Assembly: GCF_001591145.1 (NCBI RefSeq)
Contig: NZ_BCUF01000004.1
Location: forward strand, 62,001 to 126,000
Direction of reading: 5' to 3'
DNA: 64,000 nt
From: Vibrio harveyi NBRC 15634 = ATCC 14126 = KCTC 12724
GTDB lineage: Bacteria > Pseudomonadota > Gammaproteobacteria > Enterobacterales > Vibrionaceae
In this document: positions 1 to 9,103 of the stretch, piece by piece
Numbering within the stretch: the first letter of the stretch is position 1
Layout: every line of letters begins with the position of its first letter
The notes under the pieces: model-generated
What the model was told of the DNA's origin: nothing
Database searches by the model: none
The model's input: only the letters and a program-made list of their open reading frames with translations
Position numbers and translations under genes: made by a program

Positions 1-243
1 GGGCTGGTCATGCTGACTTGGTTATCGGTCGCTTTGTTGTTTCGCTACTCTTCTCTAGCTGCGCTTGTTACGGTACTCGTTACGCCCTTCTATGCTTGGA
101 TGTTCAAACCGCAGTACACCTTACCTGTCGCGATGCTTTGTTGTTTGATCGTGTTTAAACATCATCAGAATATTCGCCGCTTATTGTCAGGGGAAGAACC
201 CAAGATTGGTGAAAAGAAATTGGTAGAAAAAAACTCGGCGTAA
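1..243 (+). CDS. plsY: PlsY glycerol-3-phosphate acyltransferase, C-terminal part
   Basis: The reading frame is open from the first base of the window to the stop at 241-243, so only the last 80 codons are present. PlsY is the inner-membrane enzyme that transfers an acyl group from acyl-phosphate to glycerol-3-phosphate, the first step of phospholipid synthesis. Two hydrophobic segments are visible, and the fragment carries the [17 protein letters not shown] motif typical of the PlsY C-terminus, followed by a short basic tail. It lies convergent to the hydrolase gene and divergent to nothing visible here. Known context in gamma-proteobacteria places plsY near tsaD, which fits. The upstream part lies outside the window. 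Confidence 0.85.
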   Translation, partial: GLVMLTWLSVALLFRYSSLAALVTVLVTPFYAWMFKPQYTLPVAMLCCLIVFKHHQNIRRLLSGEEPKIGEKKLVEKNSA

Positions 244-257
244 TGCCGAGTTTTTTG
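233..257. terminator. Bidirectional rho-independent terminator
   Basis: ACTCGGC-gtaat-GCCGAGT forms a perfect 7-bp stem. It is preceded by a run of A and followed by a run of T, so it can end both plsY (plus) and the hydrolase gene (minus). Confidence 0.8.
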
Positions 258-282
258 TTTATTCAATCGTTACTTGAAAAAA

Positions 283-1113
283 TTACGACGCATGCACTTT
301 ATTCAAGAAATCCAACAACATCTGGTTGACGATTTCTGGCTGTTCCAATGAACTGATATGACCCGCTTCAGGGATCTCAACCAACTCACTGCCAGTGATG
401 CAATCGTTCATTAAGTAAGATTCAAATACTGGACGAGGCTTATCCTCGCGACCAACCGCAATCAAGGTTGGCAATGCAAACATCTCTGCATCTTCGATAA
501 CGTCACGACGCCCAAACACCATACGTCCAATACGAGCTACTTCGACCGCGCGCTCACCTTGCAATGCTTCAAGACTTTGCTTGAATGATGCCACAAGTTC
601 AGGATTGGCTTGCTCTGCGTTGTTGGCAAAGAACAGCGGTGTGACAGCCTCAACGATCGGTGCTGGTACAGCTTGAACTTGGCTTATCGCATCCAGCATC
701 GCAAAGTATTTCTTATGTGTAACTTCAGGTTCCAAACCGATGAATGTATCCATAAGAACCAGAGATTTAACACGTTGAGGAGCTTGTGACGTCAGCTCTG
801 CTCCCCACATCCCACCAACCGATAAACCAACAATAGAGAATTGTTCGATCTCCAAATGATCCATGAGTGCCAGCATATGTTGAGCGTAATCGACTAAAGA
901 TCGCGTCGAAGTAGGCGCGGCGTCCGACTCACCATGCGCCCATAGATCAGGCACGATACAACGATATGATTGGCTCAACACTTCAATCTGTGGAGCCCAC
1001 ATTTGGTTATCCCACAAGTAGCTGTGACCAAACAGCAATACAGGACCTTCGCCCTTATCTAGGTAAGCAAGCTGCTGACCTTCAATTTCAAACTTATTCA
1101 TTGTTATATCCAT
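283..1113 (-). CDS. Alpha/beta hydrolase
   Basis: A 276-residue alpha/beta-hydrolase-fold protein with no signal peptide, so probably cytoplasmic. The nucleophile elbow is GLSVGG with Ser98, a GHS oxyanion-type segment lies near residue 29, an acidic residue sits in the VGRED segment, and the catalytic His252 is in AGHISS. This is the usual Ser-Asp-His order for the family, which includes carboxylesterases, lactonases and BioH-like enzymes. The substrate cannot be told from sequence. An alternative start at the fifth codon (ATG at 1101) has a GGAT about 7 bases upstream and may be the true one. It is a single-gene unit between plsY and tsaD, convergent with plsY. Confidence 0.8.
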   Translation of the reverse strand: MDITMNKFEIEGQQLAYLDKGEGPVLLFGHSYLWDNQMWAPQIEVLSQSYRCIVPDLWAHGESDAAPTSTRSLVDYAQHMLALMDHLEIEQFSIVGLSVGGMWGAELTSQAPQRVKSLVLMDTFIGLEPEVTHKKYFAMLDAISQVQAVPAPIVEAVTPLFFANNAEQANPELVASFKQSLEALQGERAVEVARIGRMVFGRRDVIEDAEMFALPTLIAVGREDKPRPVFESYLMNDCITGSELVEIPEAGHISSLEQPEIVNQMLLDFLNKVHAS

Positions 1114-1214
1114 TTATTATTCTTCGGCACAATCCTATCACTGAAACGAAACAAAACTGCTCGCATCAGTTAGGCTCTTACAATCAATTACACAAGGTCT
1201 TTCAATTAGCTAGC

Positions 1215-1248
1215 TAAAAATAAAGGCCTCTGATGAGCAGAGACCTTT
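1215..1248 (-). terminator. Terminator of tsaD
   Basis: On the minus strand AAAGGTCTCTGC and its near-complement pair around a short loop, followed by a T-rich tail (TTTATTTTT). It lies 40 bases past the tsaD stop. Confidence 0.75.
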
Positions 1249-1288
1249 ATCGTGTTAAATATATTTCAAACCTTCAGTAGAAGTTTGA

Positions 1289-2305
1289 TTACGCGATTGG
1301 CGTAAGCTGGTCGATAGGCCAACGCGGACGCGCTTCTACCGACATATCTGCCACTTCACCGTTTTTCAGGCGTTGCATACCTGCGTATGCGATCATCGCG
1401 CCATTGTCCGTACAGAACTCAGTGCGTGGGTAGTAAACTTCACCACCAACTTTCTTCGCCAGTTTTTCAAGCTCAGCACGCAGACGACGGTTAGCACTTA
1501 CACCGCCAGCAATAACAATGCGCTTCATACCTGTTTGCTCAAGTGCGCGCTTACATTTAATTGCCAGCGTAGCACATACCGCTTCTTCGAATGCGTAAGC
1601 GATATCAGCGCGAGTTTGTTCATCATCACCGTTTGCAGCAATCGTGTTTGCCGTGAAAGTTTTTAAACCTGAGAAGCTCATGTCCAAACCTGGCACATTC
1701 GTCATTGGACGTGGGAATTTAAAGCGACCCGGAGTACCTTTTTCAGCCAACTTAGATAACAGTGGACCACCAGGGTAATCCAAGCCCATTAGCTTCGCAG
1801 TCTTATCGAATGCTTCACCCGCCGCATCATCAATAGATTCGCCTAGGATTTTGTACTCGCCGATGCCTTTAACTTCAACCATCATTGAGTGACCACCCGA
1901 TACCAATACCGCCACAAATGGGAACGGTGGTGGGTTATCTTCTAGCATAGGCGCCAGTAGGTGACCTTCCATATGGTGAACAGGCACCGCAGGCACACCC
2001 CAAGCATAAGCAATACTGCGACCGATAGTGGCACCGACAAGCAATGCACCTACCAAACCCGGACCTGCCGTGTATGCAACACCGTCGATGTCTTTGGAAG
2101 TCAGATTCGCTTCTTTCAATGCCTCTTTAATAAGAGGAATGGTTTTCTTAACATGGTCACGTGAAGCCAACTCAGGCACCACGCCGCCGTAATCTGCGTG
2201 AAGTTTTACTTGGCTGTAAAGCTTGTGTGATAAAAGACCTTTCTCATCGTCATAAATCGCGATGCCAGTCTCGTCACAAGAGGTTTCAATACCAATAATG
2301 CGCAT
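1289..2305 (-). CDS. tsaD: TsaD, tRNA N6-threonylcarbamoyladenosine transferase subunit
   Basis: A 338-residue protein of the Kae1/TsaD family. With TsaB and TsaE it transfers the threonylcarbamoyl group from TC-AMP to A37 of ANN-decoding tRNAs. The N-terminus [14 protein letters not shown] is the family hallmark, the HMEGH motif supplies metal-binding His111 and His115, and the phosphate-loop segments VSGGHS and [11 protein letters not shown] are present. The start is set at the ATG at 2305. The frame stays open upstream to 2473, but that extension has no family similarity and would overlap the likely rpsU promoter. The gene is divergent from rpsU, the conserved arrangement in gamma-proteobacteria. 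Confidence 0.96.
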   Translation of the reverse strand: MRIIGIETSCDETGIAIYDDEKGLLSHKLYSQVKLHADYGGVVPELASRDHVKKTIPLIKEALKEANLTSKDIDGVAYTAGPGLVGALLVGATIGRSIAYAWGVPAVPVHHMEGHLLAPMLEDNPPPFPFVAVLVSGGHSMMVEVKGIGEYKILGESIDDAAGEAFDKTAKLMGLDYPGGPLLSKLAEKGTPGRFKFPRPMTNVPGLDMSFSGLKTFTANTIAANGDDEQTRADIAYAFEEAVCATLAIKCKRALEQTGMKRIVIAGGVSANRRLRAELEKLAKKVGGEVYYPRTEFCTDNGAMIAYAGMQRLKNGEVADMSVEARPRWPIDQLTPIA

Positions 2306-2407
2306 GGTTTTCTCAGTGTGCTTTCTATATAGAGGAAATTTGGGCGTCATATTACCCTGCCTTGGTGCTTCAAACAAATTTTGTACAGACAATAGGCGAT
2401 AAAACGC

Positions 2408-2437
2408 TTTACAAAGCTGTGTTGATCGGATTAAAAT
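2408..2437 (+). promoter_or_regulatory. Likely sigma-70 promoter of the rpsU operon
   Basis: TTTACA (2408-2413), an 18-base spacer and TAAAAT (2432-2437) match the sigma-70 boxes at 5 of 6 positions each. A GC-rich stretch (CCGCACC) follows the -10, as in stringently controlled ribosomal promoters. It lies about 100 bases before rpsU. Confidence 0.5.
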
Positions 2438-2535
2438 TCCGCACCATTTTTGATCAAGCTGGTAACTGACCAAACAATTGTGATTTGGTTCATTAAATTC
2501 CAGCGTTAACGAATAACCCCTGAGGTGAAAGGCAT

Positions 2536-2751
2536 ATGCCAGTAGTTAAAGTACGTGAAAACGAACCGTTCGACGTTGCTCTACGTCGTTTCAAGCGCTC
2601 TTGCGAAAAAGCAGGTATCCTTTCTGAAGTGCGTCGTCGTGAGCACTACGAAAAACCAACTACAGTTCGCAAACGCGCTAAAGCAGCAGCTCAAAAGCGT
2701 CACGCTAAGAAGCTAGCTCGCGAAAACGCTCGTCGCGTTCGCCTGTACTAA
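2536..2751 (+). CDS. rpsU: Ribosomal protein S21
   Basis: A 71-residue, strongly basic protein identical in layout to bacterial S21, a small-subunit protein needed for efficient initiation. The sequence [12 protein letters not shown] is the family start, and the C-terminal half is Arg/Lys-rich, as expected for rRNA binding. A good ribosome-binding site (GAGGTGAAAGG) precedes the ATG. It is the first gene of the macromolecular synthesis operon that links translation (rpsU), replication (dnaG) and transcription (rpoD), with yqeY inserted after it. Confidence 0.98.
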
Positions 2752-2779
2752 TAACTGAGCTCCGGAAAGGAATTTAGTT

Positions 2780-3223
2780 ATGGCTCTGATTGATAAACTC
2801 AAAGAAGAGCAAAAATTAGCGATGAAAGCCAAGGACAAATTGCGCCTTGGTACTATTCGTTTAGCTCTATCTGCAATTAAGCAACGTGAAGTTGACGAAC
2901 AGATTACTCTGGGCGACGACGACATTCTTGCTGTGTTGACCAAGATGGTTAAACAACGTCGCGACTCTGTAACGCAATTTGAAGCAGCAGGTCGTCAAGA
3001 TCTTGCTGATGCGGAACAAGCTGAAATTACCGTTCTTGAGGACTTTATGCCTCAACCACTGACAGACGAAGAAGTTGCAGCTCTTATTGAGAGCGCAGTT
3101 GCTGAATCTGGCGCAGCTGGCATGCAAGACATGGGCAAAGTAATGGGCGTTCTGAAACCGCAAATTCAAGGGCGTGCAGATATGGGTAAAGTAAGCGGTT
3201 TAGTTCGCGCTAAATTGGCTTAA
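2780..3223 (+). CDS. yqeY: YqeY, GatB/YqeY domain protein
   Basis: A 147-residue protein of the GatB/YqeY family. It resembles the C-terminal tRNA-binding helical domain of the GatB amidotransferase subunit but stands alone, and its role is not established. The conserved segments RLALSAIKQREVDE, LEDFMPQPLTDEE and MGKVMGVLKPQIQGRADMG are visible. It starts 28 bases after rpsU with GGAAAGGA as ribosome-binding site. Its position between rpsU and dnaG is common in vibrios and many other bacteria, and suggests a translation-linked job. Confidence 0.92.
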   Translation: MALIDKLKEEQKLAMKAKDKLRLGTIRLALSAIKQREVDEQITLGDDDILAVLTKMVKQRRDSVTQFEAAGRQDLADAEQAEITVLEDFMPQPLTDEEVAALIESAVAESGAAGMQDMGKVMGVLKPQIQGRADMGKVSGLVRAKLA

Positions 3224-3242
3224 TACCCCACCCAATTGCAGC

Positions 3243-3280
3243 AAGCCGTGCTATCCTTTGGAACGCACGGCTTGTTTGTA
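3243..3280 (+). terminator. Internal hairpin between yqeY and dnaG
   Basis: AAGCCGTGC and GCACGGCTT form a 9-bp stem, with an inner TCC/GGA pairing and a GTTTGT tail. In E. coli a partial terminator between rpsU and dnaG keeps primase low relative to S21. This hairpin sits in the matching place and may do the same. Confidence 0.55.
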
Positions 3281-3371
3281 TCTGGCAGAATGGAATAACA
3301 AAAAGCCGCACACATGCTTTTCTCTGTAACCCATTCACACCAATCATGATTTTCTTTTTTTGTTAGGTTTT

Positions 3372-5129
3372 ATGGCTGGACACATCCCTCGCAGTTTTAT
3401 TGATGACCTCCTAGCTCGACTCGATATTGTCGATATCATCGACGCGCGCGTGAAACTTAAGAAAAAAGGCAAAAACTACGGCGCTTGCTGCCCTTTCCAT
3501 AACGAAAAGACACCGTCATTCAGCGTTAGCCAAGAAAAGCAGTTTTATCACTGTTTTGGTTGTGGCGTGCATGGCAATGCCATCGACTTCATTATGGAGT
3601 TCGAACGCCTAGACTTTGTCGAAGCCATTGAAGAACTGGCATCTTATCTTGGATTAGATGTACCACGCGAACAACGCAGTGGTGGTGGTCAATTTAACTC
3701 AGGACCACAAGCCAGCAGCAGCGAAAAACGTAGTCTCTACGATATCATGGGCAGCATTGCTCAGTTCTATCGTAACCAACTCAAGCAGCCAACAAGTAAA
3801 GTGGCGATTGAGTACCTAAAAGACCGCGGTTTGTCGGGTGAAATCGTACAGAAGTTTGGCATCGGCTATGTGGCGGATGAATGGGACTTGGTCCGTAAAA
3901 ACTTTGGTCAGAACAAAGACAATCAAGACATGCTTGTGACTGGCGGCATGTTGATCGAGAACGACAAAGGTAACCGCTATGACCGCTTCCGTGGTCGTAT
4001 CATGTTCCCCATTCGTGATCGCCGTGGTCGAGTGATTGGATTTGGCGGTCGCGTACTTGGCGACGGCACACCAAAATATCTGAACTCACCAGAAACGCCC
4101 ATCTTCCATAAAGGTAAAGAGCTTTATGGTCTTTACGAAGTGCTACAAGCATATCGTGAACCACCACGAATTTTGGTGGTTGAAGGTTATATGGATGTTG
4201 TCGCGTTGGCGCAATATGGCGTAGATTACTCTGTCGCCTCTTTGGGCACGTCAACCACTGGCGACCACATTCAAATGCTGTTTAGGCAAACGAATACCGT
4301 CGTATGTTGTTACGATGGTGACCGAGCAGGTAAAGAAGCCGCATGGCGCGCGCTAGAAAATGCACTTCAGTACCTTAAAACGGGTAATACATTGAAGTTC
4401 CTGTTCTTACCTGACGGTGAAGACCCTGACAGCTACGTTCGAAAATATGGCAAGCAAGCCTTCGAACAGCAAATAGAACAAGCCACACCGCTTTCGAGCT
4501 ATCTCTTTGATAACCTGATTGAATTACACCAAATCAACTTGGGCAATAATGAAGGTAAATCAGCACTACGAGCCTATGCGAGTGCATTGATTGACAAGAT
4601 TCCTGATCCCTATTTTCAGGAGTTACTCGAAAAGCTGCTTGATGAACGCACGGGTTTTGATAACCGCTTACGTCAACCACGTAAAAAGACGGGTGAAAGT
4701 CGACCTCAGCCGCACAAAGAGATCAAACGAACTCCGATGCGCGAGGTAATCGCTCTACTTATTCAGAATCCGAGCTATGCTCAAATGGTACCAGATCTTT
4801 CCTCAGTGAGAGATTTATCCATACCAGGCCTAAGTTTATTTGTTGATGTACTTGATAAATGTCAGGCGCATCCCCATATCAACACTGGCCAATTATTAGA
4901 GCATTGGCGAAACAGCCAAAATGAGACCCTTCTGTCTCGTCTCGCGAGCTGGGATATTCCCCTCGATGAAGACAACCAAGAAGAAATATTTTTAGACTCA
5001 CTGGATAAAATTATTGCCCAGTGCGTAGAAAAACAAATTGAAAACCTGCAGGCCAAAGCAAGAAGTGTCGGTTTATCAGCCGAAGAGAAAAGGGAGCTGC
5101 TAGCTTTGATGCTAGATTTAAAAGCGTAA
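3372..5129 (+). CDS. dnaG: DNA primase DnaG
   Basis: A 585-residue primase that makes the RNA primers for both replication strands and docks on DnaB helicase. The N-terminal zinc ribbon (Cys40, His43, Cys61, Cys64) is complete. The TOPRIM catalytic core follows, with the EGYMDV and CYDGDRAGKEA motifs near residues 265-315. A C-terminal helical helicase-interaction domain follows a variable linker. The start is the ATG at 3372 with AGG shortly upstream. An in-frame TTG at 3360 is less likely. It is the third gene of the rpsU-yqeY-dnaG-rpoD operon. Confidence 0.98.
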   Translation: MAGHIPRSFIDDLLARLDIVDIIDARVKLKKKGKNYGACCPFHNEKTPSFSVSQEKQFYHCFGCGVHGNAIDFIMEFERLDFVEAIEELASYLGLDVPREQRSGGGQFNSGPQASSSEKRSLYDIMGSIAQFYRNQLKQPTSKVAIEYLKDRGLSGEIVQKFGIGYVADEWDLVRKNFGQNKDNQDMLVTGGMLIENDKGNRYDRFRGRIMFPIRDRRGRVIGFGGRVLGDGTPKYLNSPETPIFHKGKELYGLYEVLQAYREPPRILVVEGYMDVVALAQYGVDYSVASLGTSTTGDHIQMLFRQTNTVVCCYDGDRAGKEAAWRALENALQYLKTGNTLKFLFLPDGEDPDSYVRKYGKQAFEQQIEQATPLSSYLFDNLIELHQINLGNNEGKSALRAYASALIDKIPDPYFQELLEKLLDERTGFDNRLRQPRKKTGESRPQPHKEIKRTPMREVIALLIQNPSYAQMVPDLSSVRDLSIPGLSLFVDVLDKCQAHPHINTGQLLEHWRNSQNETLLSRLASWDIPLDEDNQEEIFLDSLDKIIAQCVEKQIENLQAKARSVGLSAEEKRELLALMLDLKA

Positions 5130-5140
5130 CCCTGTTTAAT

Positions 5141-5169
5141 TAGTCAGCAACAATTTAATTTGTTATAGT
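5141..5169 (+). promoter_or_regulatory. Possible internal promoter for rpoD
   Basis: TAGTCA (5141-5146), a 17-base spacer and TATAGT (5164-5169) lie in the 99-base gap before rpoD. Match to the consensus is 4 of 6 and 5 of 6. Extra promoters for rpoD inside this operon are known in E. coli. Confidence 0.35.
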
Positions 5170-5228
5170 AAGTGGTTTGCATTTCGCATACTGATTCCTT
5201 CACCAGATTACGAAGTTGGATACCGTCT

Positions 5229-7091
5229 ATGGATCAAAATCCGCAGTCACAGCTAAAGTTACTTGTTATTAAAGGCAAGGAACAAGGCTATCTGACCTAC
5301 GCCGAAGTAAACGACCACCTACCTGCTGAAATCGTAGATTCAGAACAGGTAGAAGACATCATTCAGATGATCAACGACATGGGCATCAAGGTAGTAGAAA
5401 CTGCTCCTGATGCTGATGATCTTGCACTGAACGATGACACAAACATCACCGATGAAGATGCAGCTGAAGCTGCAGCAGCAGCACTTTCTAGCGTAGAAAG
5501 TGAAATTGGTCGTACAACAGACCCAGTGCGCATGTACATGCGTGAAATGGGTACTGTAGAGCTGCTGACTCGCGAAGGCGAAATCGACATCGCAAAACGT
5601 ATTGAAGAAGGTATTAACCAAGTTCAATCGTCTGTTGCTGAATACCCTGGCACTATCCCATACATTCTTGAGCAGTTTGACAAAGTTCAAGCAGAAGAAC
5701 TTCGTCTAACTGACCTAATCTCTGGATTTGTTGACCCTGATGCAGACGACACAGCTGCACCAACAGCGACGCACATCGGTTCTGAACTAACTGAATCTCA
5801 GCTAGAAGAAGAAGACGAAGAAGACGTTGATGAAGACGAAGAAAGTGATGACGATTCAGATGACTCTGAAGAAGATGTAGGTATCGACCCAGAGCTGGCG
5901 CTTGAGAAATTCAACCAGCTACGCAGCACATACCAAAACCTTCAGCTTGCAATCAACGAGCACGGTTACGAAAGCCCGAAAGCAACAGTAGCTAACGAGT
6001 TGATGCTAGACGTATTTAAAGAATTCCGTCTAACACCAAAACAGTTCGACCACTTAGTGAATGAACTGCGCACAGCAATGGATCGCGTTCGTACTCAAGA
6101 ACGTCTGATCATGAAGTCTGCAGTTGAATACGGCAAAATGCCGAAGAAATCGTTCATCGCGCTGTTCACAGGTAACGAATCAAGCGAAGCATGGTTAGAT
6201 GAAATCCTATCATCTGACAAGCCATACGCTGAGAAGATCAAACGTAACGAAGAAGAAATCCGTCGTTCAATCGCTAAACTAAAAATGATTGAAGAAGAGA
6301 CTTCTCTGAACGTTCAAAACATTAAAGACATCAGCCGTCGTATGTCTATCGGTGAAGCGAAAGCTCGCCGTGCGAAGAAAGAGATGGTTGAGGCGAACTT
6401 ACGTCTAGTAATTTCTATCGCTAAAAAGTACACCAACCGTGGTCTACAGTTCTTGGACCTAATCCAAGAAGGTAACATCGGTCTGATGAAAGCGGTAGAT
6501 AAGTTCGAATACCGTCGTGGTTACAAGTTCTCGACTTACGCAACGTGGTGGATCCGTCAGGCAATCACTCGTTCAATCGCGGACCAAGCACGTACGATTC
6601 GTATTCCGGTACACATGATCGAAACGATCAACAAACTAAACCGTATCTCTCGTCAAATGCTACAAGAGATGGGTCGTGAGCCGTTACCGGAAGAACTGGC
6701 AGAACGTATGCAAATGCCAGAAGACAAGATTCGTAAAGTACTGAAGATCGCTAAAGAGCCAATCTCTATGGAGACACCAATCGGTGACGACGAAGATTCG
6801 CATCTAGGTGATTTCATCGAAGATACTACGCTAGAGCTACCACTAGATTCTGCTACGGCAACGAGCCTGAAAATGGCAACGAAAGACGTACTTGCAGGTC
6901 TAACACCACGTGAAGCAAAAGTACTTCGTATGCGCTTTGGTATCGACATGAACACTGACCATACTCTAGAAGAAGTAGGTAAGCAGTTCGACGTTACTCG
7001 TGAACGTATCCGTCAGATCGAAGCGAAAGCACTACGTAAACTACGTCACCCAAGCCGTTCAGAAACACTGCGCAGCTTCCTAGACGAGTAA
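5229..7091 (+). CDS. rpoD: RNA polymerase sigma-70 factor RpoD
   Basis: A 620-residue primary sigma factor, close to the E. coli length of 613. Region 1.1 is at the N-terminus. An acidic, low-complexity linker rich in Glu/Asp covers about residues 190-220, within the non-conserved region of this family. Region 2 contains [20 protein letters not shown] and the -10-recognition stretch [16 protein letters not shown]. Region 4.2 has the -35-binding helix-turn-helix with [18 protein letters not shown]. The start [10 protein letters not shown] at 5229 matches the family. An upstream TTG at 5172 is rejected. It is the last gene of the operon, followed by a terminator. Confidence 0.98.
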   Translation: MDQNPQSQLKLLVIKGKEQGYLTYAEVNDHLPAEIVDSEQVEDIIQMINDMGIKVVETAPDADDLALNDDTNITDEDAAEAAAAALSSVESEIGRTTDPVRMYMREMGTVELLTREGEIDIAKRIEEGINQVQSSVAEYPGTIPYILEQFDKVQAEELRLTDLISGFVDPDADDTAAPTATHIGSELTESQLEEEDEEDVDEDEESDDDSDDSEEDVGIDPELALEKFNQLRSTYQNLQLAINEHGYESPKATVANELMLDVFKEFRLTPKQFDHLVNELRTAMDRVRTQERLIMKSAVEYGKMPKKSFIALFTGNESSEAWLDEILSSDKPYAEKIKRNEEEIRRSIAKLKMIEEETSLNVQNIKDISRRMSIGEAKARRAKKEMVEANLRLVISIAKKYTNRGLQFLDLIQEGNIGLMKAVDKFEYRRGYKFSTYATWWIRQAITRSIADQARTIRIPVHMIETINKLNRISRQMLQEMGREPLPEELAERMQMPEDKIRKVLKIAKEPISMETPIGDDEDSHLGDFIEDTTLELPLDSATATSLKMATKDVLAGLTPREAKVLRMRFGIDMNTDHTLEEVGKQFDVTRERIRQIEAKALRKLRHPSRSETLRSFLDE

Positions 7092-7107
7092 TCGAAGCGA
7101 TTAAAAT

Positions 7108-7138
7108 CAAAAAAGGTGACCAATGGGTCGCCTTTTTT
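7108..7138 (+). terminator. Terminator of rpoD
   Basis: GGTGACC-aatg-GGTCGCC followed by six T, with A-rich sequence before it. It closes the macromolecular synthesis operon. Confidence 0.75.
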
Positions 7139-7193
7139 ATTATCTGTGAAGCTAAGTGAATAAAAACTAAGCGCAATTGCCCCACCTAGTGGC

Positions 7194-7222
7194 TAGACAC
7201 CTCGCAACGCTTCCCCTATAAT
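7194..7222 (+). promoter_or_regulatory. Promoter of the tRNA-Ile gene
   Basis: TAGACA (7194-7199), a 17-base spacer and a perfect TATAAT (7217-7222) lie 14 bases before the tRNA 5' end. The boxes match at 5 of 6 and 6 of 6. Confidence 0.75.
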
Positions 7223-7236
7223 CGTTGACCTATTAA

Positions 7237-7312
7237 GGCCCCTTAGCTCAGTGGTTAGAGCAGTCGACTCATAATCGATTGGTCCCCAGTTCAAGTCTGG
7301 GAGGGGCCACCA
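7237..7312 (+). tRNA. ileX: tRNA-Ile (anticodon CAU, lysidine-modified type)
   Basis: A 76-base tRNA with encoded CCA. The acceptor stem GGCCCC pairs with GGGGCC, and the D-loop, the T-loop GTTCAAGTC and the variable loop are all regular. The anticodon is CAU, but the sequence follows the minor tRNA-Ile2 and not initiator or elongator tRNA-Met. In that tRNA the C34 is changed to lysidine by TilS, so it reads AUA. It is a single tRNA gene with its own promoter and hairpin terminator. Confidence 0.9.
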
Positions 7313-7320
7313 TATTCAGA

Positions 7321-7351
7321 AGGCTCGTGGAGAAATCTACGGGCCTTTGTT
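7321..7351 (+). terminator. Hairpin after the tRNA
   Basis: AGGCTCGTGGA-gaaa-TCTACGGGCCT pairs over 11 positions with two G-T wobbles, followed by TTGTTGT. It is a likely terminator for the tRNA transcript. Confidence 0.6.
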
Positions 7352-7424
7352 GTATCTGGAAGATAGAGATTCCATCCAATATCCTCATCGCAAGCCAAGC
7401 ACTTACGTTTAGGTTTATTTCCAG

Positions 7425-7697
7425 CTAAGGGCGCTCTAACTCAAGCTTGCTGACCTGATACTCTTCTGTTGCTGAAACTAAGCCGGGACGGTTAATCACT
7501 TTCCATAAGAAATAAGGCGGGATCAGGAATGCGATAAAGTAGAACGATTCATGGAAAAAAATATGGGCAATATTCTCTTGATGTTCGCACAGCGCTACAA
7601 GAGCACAGAAGTCCAGTAAGATACTCAATACTCCGAATACCACAGAGACAACAATGGTTAAGCCTAACAACTCTCTGAGGTAATGTTTAAAGGTCAT
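7425..7697 (-). CDS. Small inner-membrane protein of unknown function
   Basis: A 90-residue protein I do not recognise. Two hydrophobic segments (about residues 11-36 and 47-66) flank a short hydrophilic loop containing CEHQEN, and the C-terminal 25 residues are charged. It should sit in the inner membrane as a hairpin. The ATG at 7697 has AAGGA about 9 bases upstream, which supports real translation. It stands alone on the minus strand between the tRNA and the SIMPL-domain gene. Confidence 0.6.
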   Translation of the reverse strand: MTFKHYLRELLGLTIVVSVVFGVLSILLDFCALVALCEHQENIAHIFFHESFYFIAFLIPPYFLWKVINRPGLVSATEEYQVSKLELERP

Positions 7698-7867
7698 TCT
7701 AGTAATTCCTTCTAGCTAATAAGTGCGGTCAAAATTACGCCTCTAACTCCTTCTGTGAATTGACTTTTATCAACTTCATTGCCAAACAAATAAGAACTTA
7801 GTTTTATAAAAGATCACTTGCATAAACGAGAAAACCTACAGCACTTATAATGCAATCGATTGAACAT

Positions 7868-7892
7868 AAAAAAGCCAGTCAAATGACTGGCT
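7868..7892 (-). terminator. Terminator of the SIMPL-domain gene
   Basis: AGCCAGTC-atttt-type loop-GACTGGCT forms a perfect 8-bp stem. On the minus strand it is followed by a run of T. It lies 35 bases past the stop of the gene at 7927-8646. Confidence 0.8.
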
Positions 7893-7926
7893 TGTGAGAT
7901 TAGGTTGAAACTTGAGATAATCTTAC

Positions 7927-8646
7927 TTAGTCCGATAGGTAATACTGAACAGTTGAAACAACGCGTACCTTCTTGATGTAAGGCGTATTGCTATCTCGGT
8001 CATAAATTGAGAACTGACCTTGTGTCGCTCGCTTAATTTTACCGAGTGAGCTCTGTGAGTCTTTAGCAAATTTTTCTGCTACTTCTCGTGCATTCTTCGT
8101 CGCTTCCTCAATCATATCGGGCTTAATCTCGTTAAGCTTAGTAAAGCTATACTCCACACGATTCGAATAAGGATCTTGGTTTAATAAAACGCCCTGTTTG
8201 CCTAGTTCGCCAATTTCATTGATTGCCGCTCTCACCAAATCAATGTTCTGGCTGTAAACCGTCACAGTTCGGTTTGCGAGGTAGCGATATTCGATATCTT
8301 GCTCACTACCATATTGCTGAGCTTTACGGTCAATGACAGCTGGTGATGACAGAGAGAAGTTTGATTCATTCAGTCCTTTTGCCACAAGAAAATCGATGAC
8401 CAGCTTAGTCTGCTGATCAATGTCATCAAACATTGCGGTCATATCATTACTCGCCACAGTAAATTGAATAGGCCAAATTACTGTATCCGCTGGGTACTCT
8501 CGCTCAGACAAGCCTTTCACCGTAACCACACGTTCATACGCTTTGTATTTCACCGCTGTCTGCTGGATAAAGAAACCCAACACTCCCAAACCAATAATTA
8601 GACACAGCCCTAACCATATTGACGCTTTGTTGGAAACGTTCTCCAT
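7927..8646 (-). CDS. SIMPL (DUF541) domain periplasmic protein
   Basis: A 239-residue SIMPL/DUF541 protein, a family of periplasmic or surface proteins of unclear function that includes E. coli YggE and the Brucella 26-kDa periplasmic antigen. One hydrophobic segment at residues 10-28 serves as a membrane anchor or uncleaved signal. The conserved start of the domain is VTVKGLSEREYPADTVIW. The ribosome-binding site AGGAGG lies just before the ATG. It is a single-gene unit with its own terminator. YggE has been linked to oxidative stress, but nothing here shows that role. Confidence 0.85.
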   Translation of the reverse strand: MENVSNKASIWLGLCLIIGLGVLGFFIQQTAVKYKAYERVVTVKGLSEREYPADTVIWPIQFTVASNDMTAMFDDIDQQTKLVIDFLVAKGLNESNFSLSSPAVIDRKAQQYGSEQDIEYRYLANRTVTVYSQNIDLVRAAINEIGELGKQGVLLNQDPYSNRVEYSFTKLNEIKPDMIEEATKNAREVAEKFAKDSQSSLGKIKRATQGQFSIYDRDSNTPYIKKVRVVSTVQYYLSD

Positions 8647-8809
8647 TCATCCTCCTGATTTCGTTAAACCAATCAATTTGTTATGCAGATAAGATAGCCT
8701 ACGAATGGCAACAAAATAGCGACCAAAAGCTAAATTTCTGTCATATCACTCGAAATGATGAAGACAATAACATAAAATCGAACAGTGTTTTATTATTGGG
8801 TTTATCATC

Positions 8810-9103
8810 ATGTTGAAAACAAAGTTAATGCTTATTATTAGTGGTGTCTTCATCTCAACTTCTTGTTTTAGTGCCAACAATATGACCTCTGAAGACCCAA
8901 CGATTGATAAGCAAATCACCGAAGAAAATACGCATGAAGAGCGAACATTGGATTGCGAAGAAGAGCCTTGTGGAACCAAGGGGTTTGATGGTCGTCTACT
9001 ATTGGAAAATGAACCAACCAAACAGGTATTAAGCTCTATAGAGTCAATCAGTAAAACGCTTAACGCCATGAGCGTCCTGATGTTTGCCGGTGATAAATCA
9101 TAA
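8810..9103 (+). CDS. Small exported protein of unknown function
   Basis: A 97-residue protein I do not recognise. It has a clear signal peptide (basic start, hydrophobic core, likely cleavage after FSA at residues 20-22). The mature part is acidic and hydrophilic, with one Cys pair (LDCEEEPCG) that could form a disulfide, and a C-terminal amphipathic stretch. The ribosome-binding site is weak. It is divergent from the SIMPL gene and upstream of olsF, with no terminator seen in between. Confidence 0.5.
   Translation: MLKTKLMLIISGVFISTSCFSANNMTSEDPTIDKQITEENTHEERTLDCEEEPCGTKGFDGRLLLENEPTKQVLSSIESISKTLNAMSVLMFAGDKS

Noticed and set aside
2306..2473. In-frame N-terminal extension of tsaD
   Set aside because: It has no family similarity, would push TsaD well past its usual length and overlaps the likely rpsU promoter. 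The ATG at 2305 gives the conserved N-terminus.
7237..7424. tRNA-associated integration site
   Set aside because: There is no integrase, no direct repeat of the tRNA 3' end and no change in gene character after the tRNA.
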